Shown here: positions 62,874 to 64,000 of the stretch, in pieces
Numbering within the stretch: position 1 is the stretch's first letter
Layout: every line of letters starts with the position of its first letter
Source: Citrobacter sp.
GTDB lineage: Bacteria > Pseudomonadota > Gammaproteobacteria > Enterobacterales > Enterobacteriaceae
Reading direction: 5' to 3'
Length of the DNA: 64,000 nucleotides
NCBI GenBank assembly: GCA_019415335.1
Contig: DXKH01000054.1
Span: 27,283 to 91,282 of the forward strand
The notes under the pieces: model-generated
Told to the model about the DNA's origin: nothing
Seen by the model: the letters and a program-made list of their open reading frames with translations, nothing else
Database searches by the model: none
Made by a program: the position numbers and the translations under genes

Positions 62874-63545
62874 TCATAAGCACTTCACATCCGTCTGTAT
62901 GGCTGAGGGCCAGATCTGAGATATGGCGTCAGTGAGCGTAAGAATGAGTCGTTCAATGTCATCCTGCGCGGTTTCGTGCAGCGCTTCGGCGACAATCAGC
63001 ACCCTGGTCGTACTTTGCTTAACGGCTGACCAGCCGCTTTGCCGATGAGTCCAGCGTCGGGCATGAGCTCGCCCGGAGTCATCGACAAAGATAACTTCAC
63101 CGGGTTCAGGGTGTTCAGTTTCCCCGGAAAAAGTCTCATAGAATTCATCCCCACTGGCAGGGCGCACTGTTAATGCACCGCTGATCTGGTCGATATCAAA
63201 TACGGCAACCGGTATGGCAAAGGCGACGGAAACGGCATTGGACAGGTCAATCATCGGATGTAGGGTCGGCAATTCACCACTCTGACGATATCGTCTTAAC
63301 AGGGATTCCGACGCACAGCGATACTGCGTAGGCTTAAGGCCTAATTTGGAAAAAGCACGACGCCAGGCCTTAATTTCCGCAAACTCGCCTTCGCGAGCCT
63401 CTGCCAGTCGTTTATCGGCGACCGCGAGTAACCGAGCGACGTGTGCGCCCGAATCGGCATCCGCGCGAATACCGTTAATACTCATTGTCGCGGTACGAAG
63501 TTGTCTGAATCTCGTATGAATTTCAGAGGAATAATATAGCGGCAT
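62874..63545 (-). CDS. B3/B4 (PheT-like) domain protein
   Basis: The 223-residue protein has a B3/B4 tRNA-synthetase-type domain (AWRRAFSKLGLKPTQYRCASESLLRR; LPTLHPMIDLSNAVSVAFAIPVAVFDID; TVRPASGDEFYE). Stand-alone members may edit mischarged tRNA, but no function is proven here. The ATG at 63545 has AAGGAG 11 bp upstream; the longer open frame to 63638 has no better site. Last gene before serW. Confidence 0.8.
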   Translation of the reverse strand: MPLYYSSEIHTRFRQLRTATMSINGIRADADSGAHVARLLAVADKRLAEAREGEFAEIKAWRRAFSKLGLKPTQYRCASESLLRRYRQSGELPTLHPMIDLSNAVSVAFAIPVAVFDIDQISGALTVRPASGDEFYETFSGETEHPEPGEVIFVDDSGRAHARRWTHRQSGWSAVKQSTTRVLIVAEALHETAQDDIERLILTLTDAISQIWPSAIQTDVKCL

Positions 63546-63645
63546 TGATATTTTCTCCTTTGCACCATTTCTGACAGCATGCCAGCCGTGTTGTGCGCTG
63601 TATTGGAAAAAATTGCAGATGGTTTCAGTGGCGGACAAAAACGTG

Positions 63646-63668
63646 AATATGGCGGTGAGGGGGGGATT
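63646..63668. repeat. Direct repeat of the serW 3' end (att-like)
   Basis: A 23-bp sequence identical to 63902-63924, which is the 3' end of tRNA-Ser plus a few flanking bases. Integrases of tRNA-targeting islands leave such copies. The 233 bp between the copies contain hairpins and a tRNA T-arm-like stretch (GTCGAACCCCGGTCGGGGATTC region, 63815-63840). Confidence 0.8.
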
Positions 63669-63864
63669 GCCTCGCTTCGCTCGCCGTTACTCGGCCCATC
63701 CCTGGGCCTCGCCCCTTCGGGGCCAACGCACGCGTTGTTCAAAAACGCTCCAGGCGTTTTTGTGCGGGCAGTCCGCTCGCTGCGTTCGCGGTCCGTCCAA
63801 CAAGCTGCGCCCGTTGTCGAACCCCGGTCGGGGATTCTCATCCCCCCAGCGTGTGCCGTATGCG
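63669..63864 (-). repeat. GC-rich structured repeat downstream of serW
   Basis: The stretch contains several short perfect hairpins (GGCCCATCC/GGGCCT-type, GGCCCCGAAGGGGC, AAAACGCCTGGAGCGTTTTT on the minus strand). It resembles sequences I recall downstream of other enterobacterial tRNA genes, but the family was not checked. No protein is credible here. Confidence 0.5.
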
Positions 63865-63892
63865 AAAAAAAAGCCCGTACTTGCGTACGAGC
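63865..63892 (-). terminator. Terminator of serW
   Basis: On the minus strand GCTCGTAC-GCAA-GTACGGGC is followed by eight Ts, 13 bp after the tRNA 3' end. Confidence 0.92.
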
Positions 63893-63905
63893 TCTTCTTC
63901 AAATA

Positions 63906-63993
63906 TGGCGGTGAGGGGGGGATTCGAACCCCCGATACGTTGCCGTATACACACTTTCCAGGCGTGCTCCTTCAGCCACTCGGACACCTCACC
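63906..63993 (-). tRNA. serW: tRNA-Ser (GGA)
   Basis: The 88-nt class II tRNA begins GGTGAGGTGTCCGAGTGGCT, has anticodon GGA (complement at 63957-63959), a long variable arm (TGTATACGGCAACGTAT) and T-arm GGTTCGAATCC, and encodes CCA at its 3' end. It matches E. coli serW and its position after clpA. It is a common integration target. Confidence 0.97.
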
Positions 63994-64000
63994 ATATTGT

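Noticed and set aside
63579..63914. Short open frames on both strands next to serW
   Set aside because: They run through the hairpin-rich repeat and tRNA sequence, with no ribosome site or homology.

Overview
The window is enterobacterial chromosome. Gene order from yliI to serW (yliI-gstB-dacC-deoR-ybjG-mdfA-ybjI-ybjJ-rcdA ... clpS-clpA-serW) is that of the Escherichia/Salmonella/Citrobacter group. Protein divergence from E. coli, a chitinase/type II secretion island between amiD and ybjS, and a DoxX gene between poxB and hcr suggest a Citrobacter-like species. The genus call is inference from gene content and recalled sequences; no database was searched.

Layout: (1) 1-9413: sugar dehydrogenase end, glutathione transferase, PBP6, DeoR, undecaprenyl-PP phosphatase, MdfA, HAD phosphatase and MFS/TetR pair, plus an SDR-like gene absent from the K-12 order. 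(2) 9498-15000: the sigmaE-dependent sRNA RybB, ybjL, ybjM, grxA and the ybjC-nfsA-rimK-ybjN cluster. (3) 15349-25096: two ABC importers, potFGHI (putrescine) and artPIQM + artJ (arginine), around ybjO and rlmC. artJ has a tandem ARG box; potF has a candidate sigma54 promoter. (4) 25326-27120: ybjP, ybjQ, amiD. (5) 27121-40980: accessory island with an IprA-like regulator, gspAB, gspC, a broken gspD, gspL, gspM, gspO, a GH18 chitinase, a small lytic transglycosylase and a GH19 chitinase. (6) 40988-61093: conserved backbone ybjS-ybjT-ltaE-poxB-(doxX)-hcr-hcp-lysO-aqpZ-ybjD-ybjX-macAB-cspD-clpSA. (7) 61148-63993: AT-richer accessory stretch next to tRNA-Ser serW, with a DUF4282 protein, a frameshifted VOC gene, a cupin and a B3/B4-domain protein. 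It ends in a 23-bp direct repeat of the tRNA 3' end.

The most notable structure is the secretion locus. gspD loses its frame just after the secretin C-terminal motif, and the next frame runs for about 30 codons that look like the tail of gspK. gspE, F, G, H, I, J and nearly all of gspK are missing, while gspA, B, C, L, M and O remain open. GspA also lacks a recognisable P-loop. The simplest reading is an internal deletion that inactivated a chitinase secretion system and left both chitinases intact. This is decay of a known system rather than a new one. No unmistakably new system was found; the best leads are this locus, the SDR without its catalytic pair, and the repeat structure beside serW.
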